Positions 9,648 to 18,455 are shown, numbered from the stretch's first letter. The stretch is 49,223 bases of DNA from a bacterium (GCA_009995545.1 JAACPI010000001.1:66475-115697), one strand, 5' to 3'. Notes: generated by a model not told the origin, from the letters alone. A program made the numbers and translations.

Positions 9648-9676
9648 TTTACAAGTACCCCAGGTTAGGCTAAATT
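9648..9676 (+). promoter_or_regulatory. Sigma-70-type promoter for the membrane protein at 9684
   Basis: TTTACA (9648-9653) and TAAATT (9671-9676) are separated by 17 bp, and the ATG follows 7 nt later, so a leaderless transcript is predicted. A small inverted repeat, GTACTT-TAC-AAGTAC, overlaps the -35 box. Confidence 0.55.
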
Positions 9677-9683
9677 ATATTTA

Positions 9684-10286
9684 ATGTCAAAAAATACTGC
9701 CAAGTCTAATAATAGAAAACACCTTTTGCTACACCACCCAGTAAATTTAAGTCACGCAATGCACGTGCTAACGGGCGTCACCTCATTATATTTATTTGGT
9801 ATATTTTTTGCTTTAATTGGTTTTGTTAGCGGCTATGCTGCTGGGTTAACCTCTAATGTAGCTAAGCCCTCTCAAGATACTCAGAAAATGACTCAAGCCG
9901 AGGATTTAGATATTTTTGTGCAAGATATTTTTAATGATCCCGCTTTAGATGAACTAGATTCAAATGTAAAAGGTGTAGCCACCCAGTCTGATGAAGCTGA
10001 AATGGAAATTTTTAATCCAATTGACGGTGAGGTTATAAATACTCCTCCATTAGAGATACAGGTCTCAGAGCCTACAGGTATGACTCAAGAAGATTCCGTA
10101 CTGTCATCCGCCCCTGTTATCCAATCAAGTAATAACACTTCTTCCTCCATGCCGGATGATATAGCAACTTACGGTCTTATTATTTCTATGGGAGGGATGG
10201 TTTTTGGCATGAACTTAATGTACGAAGAGGATTATAAAAGCAAACCTAAGAGAAAAAAGGTTAAAAAAGTAGCCTCTATTAAATAG
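9684..10286 (+). CDS. Hypothetical protein with two hydrophobic segments
   Basis: The 200-residue protein belongs to no family I recognise. It has a His-rich basic N-terminus (RKHLLLHHPVNLSHAMH), a membrane segment (about residues 30-54), an acidic Ser/Thr/Gln-rich middle region of about 100 residues, a second hydrophobic stretch (about 158-178) and a strongly basic tail (KSKPKRKKVKKV). The topology suggests a small membrane protein with an acidic loop. It sits between topA and pth and has its own leaderless-type promoter. Confidence 0.7.
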   Translation: MSKNTAKSNNRKHLLLHHPVNLSHAMHVLTGVTSLYLFGIFFALIGFVSGYAAGLTSNVAKPSQDTQKMTQAEDLDIFVQDIFNDPALDELDSNVKGVATQSDEAEMEIFNPIDGEVINTPPLEIQVSEPTGMTQEDSVLSSAPVIQSSNNTSSSMPDDIATYGLIISMGGMVFGMNLMYEEDYKSKPKRKKVKKVASIK

Positions 10287-10344
10287 TACTTTAATTTTAC
10301 TCAACTTCATCTCAATCTTTTTCTTACTATTGTATACTTGGTAT

Positions 10345-10872
10345 ATGAAATTAATTGTAGGTTTAGGCAACATTGGAAAAGAGTACATAAATACAAGACA
10401 TAATGTGGGTTTTTTTATTTTAGATTTATTTTCTGCAGAGGGCAGTTCTACCTTTACTGAAGTCCCAAAACTTAAGGTACGAAGATGTAAAGTAGGGGAT
10501 ACCCTTTTAGTAAAACCCACCACTTTTATGAATCTTTCGGGTCAGGCAGTGCGCGCTGTGTGTGATTTTTATAAAATAAAAAACAAAGATATTTTAGTAA
10601 TTCACGATGATATTGATCAGCATATCGGAAATTATAAGTTTGTTGAGAGTGGGGGAGCAGGGGGTCATAAAGGAATTTTAAGTATTTTTCAGCATTTAGA
10701 TGTTGCAGACAACGGTCTTAAAAGACTAAAAATTGGAGTAGCCCCAGAAATTTATAATCCAATGATTCACAAAGCCGAAAATTTTGTTCTAAAACCCTTT
10801 AGTAAAAGTGAACAAGAGTCTTTGGAGAGTATTTATTTCTCTAATTTAAAAGAAAAGATACTGAATTTTTAG
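10345..10872 (+). CDS. pth: Peptidyl-tRNA hydrolase
   Basis: It releases tRNA from peptidyl-tRNAs that drop off the ribosome. The family motifs are present: IVGLGNIG (Asn9), TRHNVGF (catalytic His19), KPTTFMNLSG, and VIHDDID (Asp88/89), followed by GGAGGHKGI and RLKIGV. The length of 175 residues is slightly below the usual 185-195 because of a short C-terminal tail. The ATG at 10345 lies 6 nt after TATACT (10333-10338), favouring it over an in-frame TTG at 10330. The gene ends about 10 bases before the decayed dnaX copy, which suggests an ancestral pth-dnaX operon. Confidence 0.95.
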   Translation: MKLIVGLGNIGKEYINTRHNVGFFILDLFSAEGSSTFTEVPKLKVRRCKVGDTLLVKPTTFMNLSGQAVRAVCDFYKIKNKDILVIHDDIDQHIGNYKFVESGGAGGHKGILSIFQHLDVADNGLKRLKIGVAPEIYNPMIHKAENFVLKPFSKSEQESLESIYFSNLKEKILNF

Positions 10873-10879
10873 TTATTAC

Positions 10880-11003
10880 CCTGTGTTTGTCAAAATTTTT
10901 CGCAAGTTAACGGGAACAGCGAAATTAAAACAGGCCTAACTAATACTGTAGTTAAATGAAAATTACCCCACGATTTTATAGATTTGCGAGGGAATAGAAA
11001 AAC
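10880..11003 (+). pseudogene. Decayed duplicate of the dnaX 5' end
   Basis: Bases 10891-10972 match 12628-12709 inside dnaX at 78 of 82 positions, with no gap. Similarity continues weakly and with small deletions through the Walker A region (GAGG..AA.AG..AAAAACC, to 11003), and upstream to a matching CCTGTGTTT. The copy has lost about 16 bases after its GTG and has GGA changed to TGA, so it cannot make protein. It begins about ten bases after the pth stop, where an operonic dnaX would begin. A short hairpin (CGAGG at 10987, CCTCG at 11003) ends it. Confidence 0.9.
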
Positions 11004-11009
11004 CTCGAT

Positions 11010-12425
11010 TTAATTATCTAAATTTTTGTAACCAAACAACTTAGCTACGGTGTCCCACTTACTTATTGGTATTGAATACAGCATACCAAGATTTACTTCT
11101 CTTGAGCACAAATGTTTCTCTAGGTAGTTTGCATACTCAGTAAATTCTAATACTTCCTTATACCAGGAATTTTGATCTGTCTCAGGTGTATTTGGGTCAA
11201 AAAATTTGTACAGATTTTGCATTGTTCCTTCGGTACTTGCAAATTTTTCCACCTTTTCTACGAAGTCTTGCGAATAGACTCTAGTGCCCTCACTTAATTC
11301 CAGGGCTTTTTTTACCGAAGTTATAAAGCTATTTTGTTTTTCAGTAAAAGATTTTTTAGCTCTATAACCCTTAATTGTTAACACAATTGGGCTAAATCTT
11401 AATAGATATGCTCTTTTAATCTCCTTTGCAATGGAGTCCCAAGTAATATTTGTTTTACTAGCTTGTGCTAGCATCTCTTCTCTTATTTTGACTGCCGTTA
11501 ATTTTCTTACTAACAAAGAGTGTTCTTGTAAACATTCTTTTATAAAATCATTAATGTCAGCTTCTGGTGACTGTTCCATTTTTATTTTAAATCTGTTGAC
11601 TAGTTTGTCCGCTAATCTATCACCCAACTCCTCTTCTGATAATTCATATTCTTCTGGGCTGTATAACAGGTTGAACTGGTGAAAAACCTCGTGCTTTATT
11701 ACTTCTAGTGCCTCCTCATTATTTAATCCTATGTTTATAGTTCGGTTTACTACCGTAATTCCACTTGGCAACAATTGGCGTTGGTCACTTGTTAGTATTT
11801 TTTCCGCCTCTAAAGTGTCAAAATTACCGCTTAAGGCAAGCCCTTTCCAATCCTGATTAAATTCACCCTCAAACTCTTCTTCTCCATGTACTTTTCTCTC
11901 TAAATTATAATGGGCCCTGGCTATTTCGTTTGCATCTTTCTGCTCCCATACCTCAAAGTTTAAGCCTACAGGTGTTGGTCTTACTGTTACTATTCCCCTC
12001 AATTTAATACCAAAAAGTTCCTGTACAATATTACCTTGGTTCCTCTGATATTTTATAAACAATTTCATTGCTGCACCTGCAGTTTGCTCTAACACTTCAA
12101 TAGTATTAGCAAAACTTTGTCTGTGAGCGTTTACATCTGCATTTTTGAGGGTGTGTTTGTCAAATATAGCCATTAAGTCGTCACGGTTTGGTGTAGTGTC
12201 TTCTTGTAGGGGCGGGGCTCCATAGGTCCAGGCAGACATACTTGCAGAGTCCCAAATGCCTTTATATCTCTCCCAGTAAGTTTCAAACATTTCACGACGT
12301 ATAGATGCTAGTGTTATTAAATCTCCTCGCAGGTCTTCAAGGGTGCCCATTCCAGACTCTTGGTATAATTGCGGATCCTCTATATCTTCCGGGATACCTG
12401 CACCCTTAATTGTGGTTATAGCCAT
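11010..12425 (-). CDS. Putative zinc metallopeptidase-like protein (HEVFH)
   Basis: This 471-residue protein of no recognised family is mostly helical and lacks a signal peptide. A single HEVFH (His245, Glu246, His249) follows the strand TVVNRTINIGLN and helix NNEEALEVIK, the layout of a gluzincin active site. Acidic residues in SEEELGDRLAD, about 17-20 residues later, could supply the third ligand. I place the start at 12425 (MAITTIKG), because GATAAT (12432-12437 on the minus strand) lies 6 nt before it. An ATG at 12452 would lie upstream of that box. The gene is inserted between pth and dnaX, antiparallel to both, and is flanked by the duplicated dnaX 5' end. Peptidase activity is inferred. 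Confidence 0.6.
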   Translation of the reverse strand: MAITTIKGAGIPEDIEDPQLYQESGMGTLEDLRGDLITLASIRREMFETYWERYKGIWDSASMSAWTYGAPPLQEDTTPNRDDLMAIFDKHTLKNADVNAHRQSFANTIEVLEQTAGAAMKLFIKYQRNQGNIVQELFGIKLRGIVTVRPTPVGLNFEVWEQKDANEIARAHYNLERKVHGEEEFEGEFNQDWKGLALSGNFDTLEAEKILTSDQRQLLPSGITVVNRTINIGLNNEEALEVIKHEVFHQFNLLYSPEEYELSEEELGDRLADKLVNRFKIKMEQSPEADINDFIKECLQEHSLLVRKLTAVKIREEMLAQASKTNITWDSIAKEIKRAYLLRFSPIVLTIKGYRAKKSFTEKQNSFITSVKKALELSEGTRVYSQDFVEKVEKFASTEGTMQNLYKFFDPNTPETDQNSWYKEVLEFTEYANYLEKHLCSREVNLGMLYSIPISKWDTVAKLFGYKNLDN

Positions 12426-12603
12426 AAGTAAATTATCGCAGAAGATCCACATAACTTACAGGGATAAAGTTAATTTAAGAACCCTAATTTTATTTTGGTC
12501 TAACAAAATTATCCTTTTTTTCTAGTTGTATTTGTACTATTCTTTCTACATACAAACCTGTCTCTTAATAATTTTTTATTTTTAACTATAAAATCTACTG
12601 CCT

Positions 12604-14382
12604 GTGTTTTATCGTAAATACCGACCCCAAAATTTTTCGCAAGTTAACGGGAACAGCGAAATTAAAACAAGCCTAATTAATACTCTAGTTAAAGGAAAAT
12701 TACCCCACGCTTTTTTATTTAGTGGGCCCAGAGGAACAGGAAAAACCACACTTGCTAGAATACTCGCAAAAAGTTTGGCTTGTGAGTCTTTTACTGATAA
12801 TAATGACGCTTGCTGTAAGTGTGATACCTGTTTATCCCTACAGTCTGGTAGATACGCAGATCTAATAGAAATAGATGCAGCCAGTAATAACAGTGTAGAA
12901 AATATTAGAGACTTAAATGACAAAGTAGCCTTGGCACCAACCCATGGAAAGTTTAAATTTTATATAATTGATGAGGTTCATATGCTTTCAAAGGGAGCTT
13001 TTAATGCACTATTAAAAACTTTAGAAGAGCCTCCTAAAAATACTTATTTTGTTTTAGCTACAACGGAGCCTGATAAAGTTCCTGCTACCATTAAAAGTCG
13101 TTGTCAGTTATTTACTTTAAAACCCGCTAAAAACGAAGACATTGTTTTAAACCTAAAACGAATACTAAAAGAGGAAAAAAAAGAATTAACTGAGAAAGAC
13201 TTACTACAGATTGCTAGGGCAAGTAAAGGCGGTTACAGGGACGCCGTAACTATGTTAGAGCAGGTAATTGTTGGAGGGCTTTCTGTGAAAGATGTTATAA
13301 ACACCGAAGGTTTAGAATTTACCATAAGATTTTTTGAACAGGTATTAACAGCAAATACAGCAAATTGTATTAACTTAATTGATGACTACGCTAAGTCTGG
13401 AAACAGCCTGGAAAATTGGAATAAAGAGATACTATTTTATTTAAGGCAAGTAATTTTATTACAAAACAATCTAGTAGATTTGTGTGAAATAGAAACCAAC
13501 TTACTTTCAATTGCCAGCGACCAAGCTAAGTTATTTAGTAGGCAAATACTTTTAAAATCCCTTAAAGCTTTTTCTGAAAGCCTAGAAAATATTAAATATG
13601 CTTATGTCCCTACTTTACCTATTGAAGTAGCAACTTTGGAGGTGATCGACCTAATTCATCCAGAAGAAATTTACAGCAGTAATTCTAATGGATCACCCTC
13701 GTTAGATGATGTATCTCCTAAAGTGGATAATACTGATACTAAATCTTCTACTAAAAAATCTACCGCTGATGACGTTAAAAAAACTGAAAACTCTAAGAAG
13801 GAAGCCTCTGTATCCAAATCTACTGCCGTTAACGAATCGTCTAAAAAAGTTTTGGATCAGTTAGATGATTTACAAAAATTAGTTGATAGTCAAAAAGCGG
13901 AGGCTGAACCAGTTGCCCAGCTTCCGATAGTTACTACAACAGTAGGAAATTTTTCGTGGGGGGAGTTTACCGAAAGGGTTCAAGATTCTAAGCCAAGTTT
14001 AAGTACAGCATTAAATGCGTGTAGATATATTGGGTTTAATGAAAAAGTTTTAATTATAGAGGCTTCTTTTAGCTTTCATAAAGAGAGGATAGATTTACGG
14101 GGCACTAAAGACTTTTTAATTAAGATACTAAACGAATACTTAGATGACAAATATGATTTACAATGCAACTTACAAAATAACGCTAACACAGATCTTACCG
14201 ACAAAAATGTGGAGTATGTAACTATTAGCGAAACCGAGGTCCCCACCGGTCCTATAAAGCAGGCTAAAGACGATTTTGCAGCCCCCACTGACGATCCTAA
14301 CTTTGTTCCTAGTAACGTTTCGGACAAACTTTCCGGAACAGGTGACACCGCCCAAGATTTTGGCGGCGACTTTAACGTTTAA
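12604..14382 (+). CDS. dnaX: DNA polymerase III subunit gamma/tau
   Basis: This is the clamp-loader ATPase of the replicative polymerase. It opens with the near-universal FYRKYRPQNF from a GTG start. Walker A is GPRGTGKTT (about residues 41-49), a four-Cys zinc module follows (CESFTDNNDACCKCDTC), Walker B is IIDEVHMLS and sensor 1 is LATTEPDKVP. A Ser/Lys-rich linker (about 360-440) leads to a small C-terminal domain. The length of 592 residues is typical. The 148 bases around its start have a decayed copy about 1.73 kb upstream, so its present promoter (TATAAA about 11 nt before the GTG) was probably acquired with the insertion. Confidence 0.95.
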   Translation: MFYRKYRPQNFSQVNGNSEIKTSLINTLVKGKLPHAFLFSGPRGTGKTTLARILAKSLACESFTDNNDACCKCDTCLSLQSGRYADLIEIDAASNNSVENIRDLNDKVALAPTHGKFKFYIIDEVHMLSKGAFNALLKTLEEPPKNTYFVLATTEPDKVPATIKSRCQLFTLKPAKNEDIVLNLKRILKEEKKELTEKDLLQIARASKGGYRDAVTMLEQVIVGGLSVKDVINTEGLEFTIRFFEQVLTANTANCINLIDDYAKSGNSLENWNKEILFYLRQVILLQNNLVDLCEIETNLLSIASDQAKLFSRQILLKSLKAFSESLENIKYAYVPTLPIEVATLEVIDLIHPEEIYSSNSNGSPSLDDVSPKVDNTDTKSSTKKSTADDVKKTENSKKEASVSKSTAVNESSKKVLDQLDDLQKLVDSQKAEAEPVAQLPIVTTTVGNFSWGEFTERVQDSKPSLSTALNACRYIGFNEKVLIIEASFSFHKERIDLRGTKDFLIKILNEYLDDKYDLQCNLQNNANTDLTDKNVEYVTISETEVPTGPIKQAKDDFAAPTDDPNFVPSNVSDKLSGTGDTAQDFGGDFNV

Positions 14383-14389
14383 ACGTTAA
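14372..14389. repeat. 18-bp perfect palindrome at the dnaX stop
   Basis: TTAACGTTTAAACGTTAA spans the dnaX TAA. It could form a weak hairpin as a terminator or be a protein site. No T-run follows. Confidence 0.5.
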
Positions 14390-14445
14390 CTTTAACTAAA
14401 ATTTACACCTGACTGCAGCCCACCAATTACTGTATACTCAATAAT

Positions 14446-15063
14446 ATGAAGTTACCTTCAGCTTTAACAAAACTAATTGAACATTTCGAGTCTCTACCTG
14501 GGATTGGTACTAAAACAGCAGAGCGTCTAGCTTTTTACTTTTTAAAGGCAAGTAATATTGAGGCAGAAAGCTTTGCAAGCAGTATTAATAAAGTAAAATC
14601 CGACCTTCAACTATGTGAAGTTTGTGGAAATGTGTCAGAGAATGACCTATGCGAAATATGCGACTCTAATTCTAGAAATAAATCAGTTATCTGTGTTGTC
14701 GAAAGTGTTTTAAATTTACTTGCCCTGGAAAAAACTGGCTTTGACGGGGTATATCACGTACTTCACGGGGTTTTAAATCCTATTAATGGGGTAAATTTAG
14801 AAGATTTAAATTTAGAAACCTTATTTAAAAGAGTTAAAGATTTAGTTGAAAAGGAACAGAGTTTAGAAATTATTTTGGCAACAAACCCAACTATGGAAGG
14901 GGAGAGTACTGCTATGTTTATAAAACGAAAATTAGAACAAGATGGTTTACTTAGTAGCATAAAAATTACTCGAATAGGTAGGGGAATGCCTACAGGAGGT
15001 GATATTGAATTTGCCGATAGAACTACTTTAGATAACGCTTTGCAAGGTCGAATCGATTTCTAA
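14446..15063 (+). CDS. recR: Recombination protein RecR
   Basis: RecR works with RecO and RecF to load RecA at gaps. The 205 residues contain the N-terminal HhH (FESLPGIGTKTAERLAFY), a C4 zinc finger (CEVC...CEIC, about residues 58-72), and the Toprim core (VICVVES, LATNPTMEGEST) ending with ITRIGRGMPTGGDIEFAD. The length matches the family. TATACT (14433-14438) lies 7 nt before the ATG, so a separate leaderless transcript is likely despite the proximity to dnaX. Confidence 0.96.
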   Translation: MKLPSALTKLIEHFESLPGIGTKTAERLAFYFLKASNIEAESFASSINKVKSDLQLCEVCGNVSENDLCEICDSNSRNKSVICVVESVLNLLALEKTGFDGVYHVLHGVLNPINGVNLEDLNLETLFKRVKDLVEKEQSLEIILATNPTMEGESTAMFIKRKLEQDGLLSSIKITRIGRGMPTGGDIEFADRTTLDNALQGRIDF

Positions 15064-15079
15064 AACTTCTTTATACCTT

Positions 15080-15101
15080 AAAAACTTATTAGGTTTTTGT
15101 T
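15080..15101 (+). terminator. Weak terminator-like hairpin after recR
   Basis: AAAAACTTATTAGGTTTTT can form a 5-6 bp A/T-rich stem with a terminal T5. It is a weak candidate placed just downstream of recR. Confidence 0.3.
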
Positions 15102-15146
15102 AGGTTACCGTCCAATATTCTTTTTAAAGATCTATAGAATAGAAGT

Positions 15147-15722
15147 ATGATTGTAAAGGCTGGCAAATTTTTAGAGTTACAGGCTACTGAAAATGCTTTG
15201 TATAATTTCTTTGCGCAAGGTGGGGATACTCCCGAGATGTCAACTTTTCGTCTTCACAAAAGCTTAAACGATGTTGCGTTTAGAGATTGGGTAACTGTGC
15301 AAATGTCTTTAGAACTTAAAGAGAGAAATGAAAATTTAGGGTACCTTAATTACCCAATACCTACTTTGGAGAGGCTTTGGTTGTTAGGTTCTAGCCTCGA
15401 GACAGTAGATTTTAGTGAATCAGTCGCCCTGGGTTACAGCTGGTCTATTGATTATATTAAATTTTCCGAAAATTGGGGCATCCGAGGTATAACAGCTTTT
15501 TTACAAAATAGGAAACTTAGTTCTCCCGTTTCTTTAAGTTGCGTGGTAAGTGAGAACTCTATGTTTCCAGTCTGGTTTAAGTTAAACGGTGAAAAATTGC
15601 CAGAAACCGAGGATTGTTGGCGAGAACCAAAAACAGTTGCAACTGTAGCTTATGAACTTTTAAAGCTTTTAGCCTATTTTAATACTGAAGATGATTTATT
15701 GTACCAAGAACCCCAAATGTAA
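15147..15722 (+). CDS. Hypothetical cytosolic protein, accessory cluster
   Basis: I recognise no family. The 191 residues carry no signal peptide or membrane segment. The N-terminal half is helical and acidic. The middle has beta-prone strands (PVSLSCVVSENSMFPVWFKL) and the end is a helix (VATVAYELLKLLAYF). A TATAGA/TAGAAT box lies about 6-8 nt before the ATG. It opens a run of unrecognised genes extending to 23394 and is followed within a few bases by another unknown gene in the same direction. Confidence 0.65.
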   Translation: MIVKAGKFLELQATENALYNFFAQGGDTPEMSTFRLHKSLNDVAFRDWVTVQMSLELKERNENLGYLNYPIPTLERLWLLGSSLETVDFSESVALGYSWSIDYIKFSENWGIRGITAFLQNRKLSSPVSLSCVVSENSMFPVWFKLNGEKLPETEDCWREPKTVATVAYELLKLLAYFNTEDDLLYQEPQM

Positions 15723-15726
15723 AATT

Positions 15727-16212
15727 ATGAACAATTTACTCTTAGTTTCTTTGGGATTTGACGCTGGGGCTATAAGTAGTGTACAAGGGGAAGAATTGGT
15801 TATAAAGAATCCTTGTACCGAGTCACTTCCTTCGTTACGGCAGACAGTTGAAAGAGGGAAAGAACTATATAGGTTATTAACCACATATGGCTATTTTTTT
15901 CCTGAGGATGGGATAGAACCACGCCCTATATCAGTTTTTGACAATAAAGGCGTTTCACATAAAATTCTAATAGAAACCCCTTCTACAAACCATCGAGTTA
16001 TAATCCACAGAACGGTCGCTGATGAAATTGAGCCTGGCTATTATTATGCCTTTGTGCAATTGGATCCCAAAGGATTACATACCTCTTGTGAACTGGCCTT
16101 AATATCACCAGATTCTTGTGTCAAAATTACTTCAGTGGAGGAGCCCTTATTAATTGCTAATCTTATATTGGATGAGTGCCAGTGTTTTTTAGAGGGACTG
16201 GGTAGCTCCTAG
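15727..16212 (+). CDS. Hypothetical cytosolic protein, accessory cluster
   Basis: The 161-residue protein has no recognised family. I use the ATG at 15727 (MNNLLLVSLGF), four bases after the previous stop, rather than a TTG at 15691 inside the upstream gene. It is beta-rich in the middle (HRVIIHRTV, GYYYAFVQLDP) and ends with a helix (PLLIANLILDECQCFLEGL), the same general arrangement as its neighbour. Probably cotranscribed with 15147-15722. It overlaps the convergent regulator gene by 4 bases. Confidence 0.62.
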   Translation: MNNLLLVSLGFDAGAISSVQGEELVIKNPCTESLPSLRQTVERGKELYRLLTTYGYFFPEDGIEPRPISVFDNKGVSHKILIETPSTNHRVIIHRTVADEIEPGYYYAFVQLDPKGLHTSCELALISPDSCVKITSVEEPLLIANLILDECQCFLEGLGSS

Positions 16213-17231
16213 TTAGGGTTCGTCTCTACGTAATAACCAATACCTCTAGCAGTTACTACAGAGTAGGGGAGTTTGAGTTTTTTTAAAGCTTTTCGTATTC
16301 TGCTTACTATTTGATCAATGGCCTCATTACTCACCCCCCCTCCTTGGCTTTCAGGGCTAAGCAATACAGCTAGTTCATCTCTTTTAACTACAGCACCATT
16401 TGATTTTAGCATTTCTTTTAAAACAATTTGTTCATTTTTTGTCATATTTTTTTCAATGGTATCTATCGAGTTACCCTCTTTATTCAAAACCGATCTTTGG
16501 CTTTCTACAGGCTTTTGTATACTTAAAATGGCATCTTTTATTGAAATTCCACTAAGTTTTTGAGTTAAAATCTGTCTAATAATCCTTGGATACCCTTTAA
16601 CAACAGTTACAACTTGTTCTACTTCTGTATCTGTAATTTGCATATTTAAATTTTTAGCTAAGTTTATAGTTGTTACTATTGATTCCTCTTTTTTTAATGG
16701 CCCAAACGACACTTCAATAGGGGATATTTCAAGTAAATAGTTTAAATTGGTTTTATTTAAGCCTGTTTCTTTTTCGTACGAAAGTACAAAAGCTAACTTT
16801 CCTTTATTTGTGTCCCGGAGCGAGCGTAAAAATCTTACAGCTTGTTTATCAAATTCGTTTAAATTTTCTGCTTGGTCCAAAATAATATAAACTTTATCGC
16901 TTTTACTAAGATCTAAATTGATCTTTTTCTCTATACCCTCACCTGTGGAATTTTTACAGCCTAATATTTTACAAATGTATTTAATTAGCTGTTCTGTGGT
17001 GTTGGTATAAACCCTGTTTAGGTCTAGATAGTAAAGGGTAACATTTGAAAAATACTGGGCTTTAATGGTTTTAGAAGTGGTAATGTATCTAAAATACTTA
17101 CTTTTACCCATTCCGCTTTCCGCAGGCACCCTAAAACCTTCACCAGTTTTACAAAGATGGCTAATTTTTTTAGTAAGCTCTTGTCTATAGGTAGGGTATA
17201 AACCCTCAGGTTCTACATAACCATTGCTCAT
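16209..17231 (-). CDS. P-loop ATPase fused to an OmpR/PhoB-type winged helix (regulator 1)
   Basis: This 340-residue protein has an N-terminal ATPase module with Walker A ESGMGKSKY (Lys43, Ser44) and Walker B VYIILDQAE (Asp119). The C-terminal winged helix (about residues 262-338) has the OmpR-type layout: VKRDELAVLLSP, then the recognition helix EAIDQIVSRIRKALKKL and the wing ARGIGYYVE. No receiver or sensor domain is present. A paralogue with the same order lies at 24954-25970. A perfect-spacing promoter (TTGTCA, 17 bp, TACTAT) places the -10 box 6 nt before the ATG and is covered by TGTCAGGTA repeats, so autoregulation is likely. The ligand and regulon are unknown. The ATPase could be a STAND-like switch. 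Confidence 0.75.
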   Translation of the reverse strand: MSNGYVEPEGLYPTYRQELTKKISHLCKTGEGFRVPAESGMGKSKYFRYITTSKTIKAQYFSNVTLYYLDLNRVYTNTTEQLIKYICKILGCKNSTGEGIEKKINLDLSKSDKVYIILDQAENLNEFDKQAVRFLRSLRDTNKGKLAFVLSYEKETGLNKTNLNYLLEISPIEVSFGPLKKEESIVTTINLAKNLNMQITDTEVEQVVTVVKGYPRIIRQILTQKLSGISIKDAILSIQKPVESQRSVLNKEGNSIDTIEKNMTKNEQIVLKEMLKSNGAVVKRDELAVLLSPESQGGGVSNEAIDQIVSRIRKALKKLKLPYSVVTARGIGYYVETNPN

Positions 17232-17237
17232 TAACCT

Positions 17238-17278
17238 ATAGTACCATGATGTCAGGTATCTGACAAGAATGTCAGGTA
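17238..17278 (-). promoter_or_regulatory. Promoter and operator of regulator 1
   Basis: On the minus strand TTGTCA (17261-17266) and TACTAT (17238-17243) are spaced 17 bp. Two direct repeats of ATGTCAGGTA (plus strand 17249-17258 and 17269-17278) are exactly 20 bp apart, two helical turns, and an inverted TCTGACA lies between them, forming GTCAG-N4-CTGAC. The repeats cover the -35 box and spacer. Confidence 0.7.
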
Positions 17279-17283
17279 AGTGT

Positions 17284-18444
17284 TTAGCTTTGTAGTATTC
17301 TTTGTGCTTCCGAAGCTAGCACCCCGCCGGTTAAACAGAGAGGTATGTTTACTAAAAGATCCCCGAGCATGTAATTGTTACCTGCTGTTTCAGCCAACTC
17401 TCTTGCCTTGTTGGCTATAACTAAGTCCCTCTCAAATCTATCAATATCTAAGGCTTGATATCCGGCCACTATTAAGACTGTAGTAAGATCCCGCTTCTTT
17501 GGTTCACTTAACTGTTTTAAATTTTCTTTTGATCCTTGTATCCAGGCCGCCAAAATCTCAACCAGTTGTATTTCGGTATTTTCCCTCTCGGCTACGTCAT
17601 GCAAGTTTAGATTTTGCAGTTTACCGCAGTATAAAATTGTTAGTGGGCCAATCAAATCGTTTCGATTAATATCTTTTAAATACTGAATGGTTGTCAAAAA
17701 GTCGGGTACATCTGGTAGCGTATCCGCAATTCTTTCTCTTGTTTTTTTTGCAATTTTTTGGCTTGAGCCATGTTTTACAACTGTAGGGTCGGCGTAATCT
17801 TCATTATGGTTATTTTCTAACCAGTAAAGGGTTCTTGCAGCAATAGCATTTTCTCCTGCTCCTCGTACTTCTAGCCCAAGGTGTGGTAATACGGTGACTT
17901 CTGTATTAATTAGTTCCTGTAATTCTGCTATGTTTGCTTCGTTTGGAATAATGGAGGAAACCCTACTCACAAATAGCGTTATCTGTGCCGGTAAACTCCC
18001 CCTCTCTTTTTTTAGCGCCTCTAAAGGGTATAGACTCATCATAGTGCTAATAGCGTAGTCCCTGTATCCCCTGTGCGATGGGTCTGTCTCAAAATTAGTT
18101 AAATGGCATACCATTGCTTTTATATCTTCGGTTGTCAAAAGTCCCCGGGCATACCTATATTTTGCCGCAAGAGCTTCCGCAAATATAATTTTATGTTGCT
18201 CTCTTACGCTCAAATCGTGGAAAGTTTTAGGGTCAACTCTGGAGGTATTTAAGTGCATTAAATTTACTGTGGCGGCAACTTGTTCGGCCTGCTCGGAATT
18301 TTCTCTTGTTAGTAATCCGTGTATAGCCCTAGATGTATCTCCTAAATGTGGTGCATCAATTGTATTTATTTCTTTATTTTCTGACCATGCCTGGACTTGT
18401 GATATTAATTCTTCGGTTGGGAGAGTTTCGTCTGGATAAGCCAT
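17284..18444 (-). CDS. Hypothetical all-helical protein, accessory cluster
   Basis: The 386-residue protein has no recognised family, no signal peptide and no membrane segment. It is almost wholly alpha-helical, with repeating amphipathic helices (for example EQHKIIFAEALAAKYRYARGL, split by short turns), like a helical-repeat scaffold. It is 11 bases downstream of the 18456 gene and in the same direction, so the two are probably cotranscribed. Its stop lies 5 bases from the operator of regulator 1. A role as a protein-interaction partner is only a guess. Confidence 0.62.
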   Translation of the reverse strand: MAYPDETLPTEELISQVQAWSENKEINTIDAPHLGDTSRAIHGLLTRENSEQAEQVAATVNLMHLNTSRVDPKTFHDLSVREQHKIIFAEALAAKYRYARGLLTTEDIKAMVCHLTNFETDPSHRGYRDYAISTMMSLYPLEALKKERGSLPAQITLFVSRVSSIIPNEANIAELQELINTEVTVLPHLGLEVRGAGENAIAARTLYWLENNHNEDYADPTVVKHGSSQKIAKKTRERIADTLPDVPDFLTTIQYLKDINRNDLIGPLTILYCGKLQNLNLHDVAERENTEIQLVEILAAWIQGSKENLKQLSEPKKRDLTTVLIVAGYQALDIDRFERDLVIANKARELAETAGNNYMLGDLLVNIPLCLTGGVLASEAQRILQS

Positions 18445-18455
18445 AATTTTTTTTG

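Noticed and set aside
11431-11682. Plus-strand frame inside the HEVFH gene
   Set aside because: Low-complexity antisense shadow without promoter or homology.
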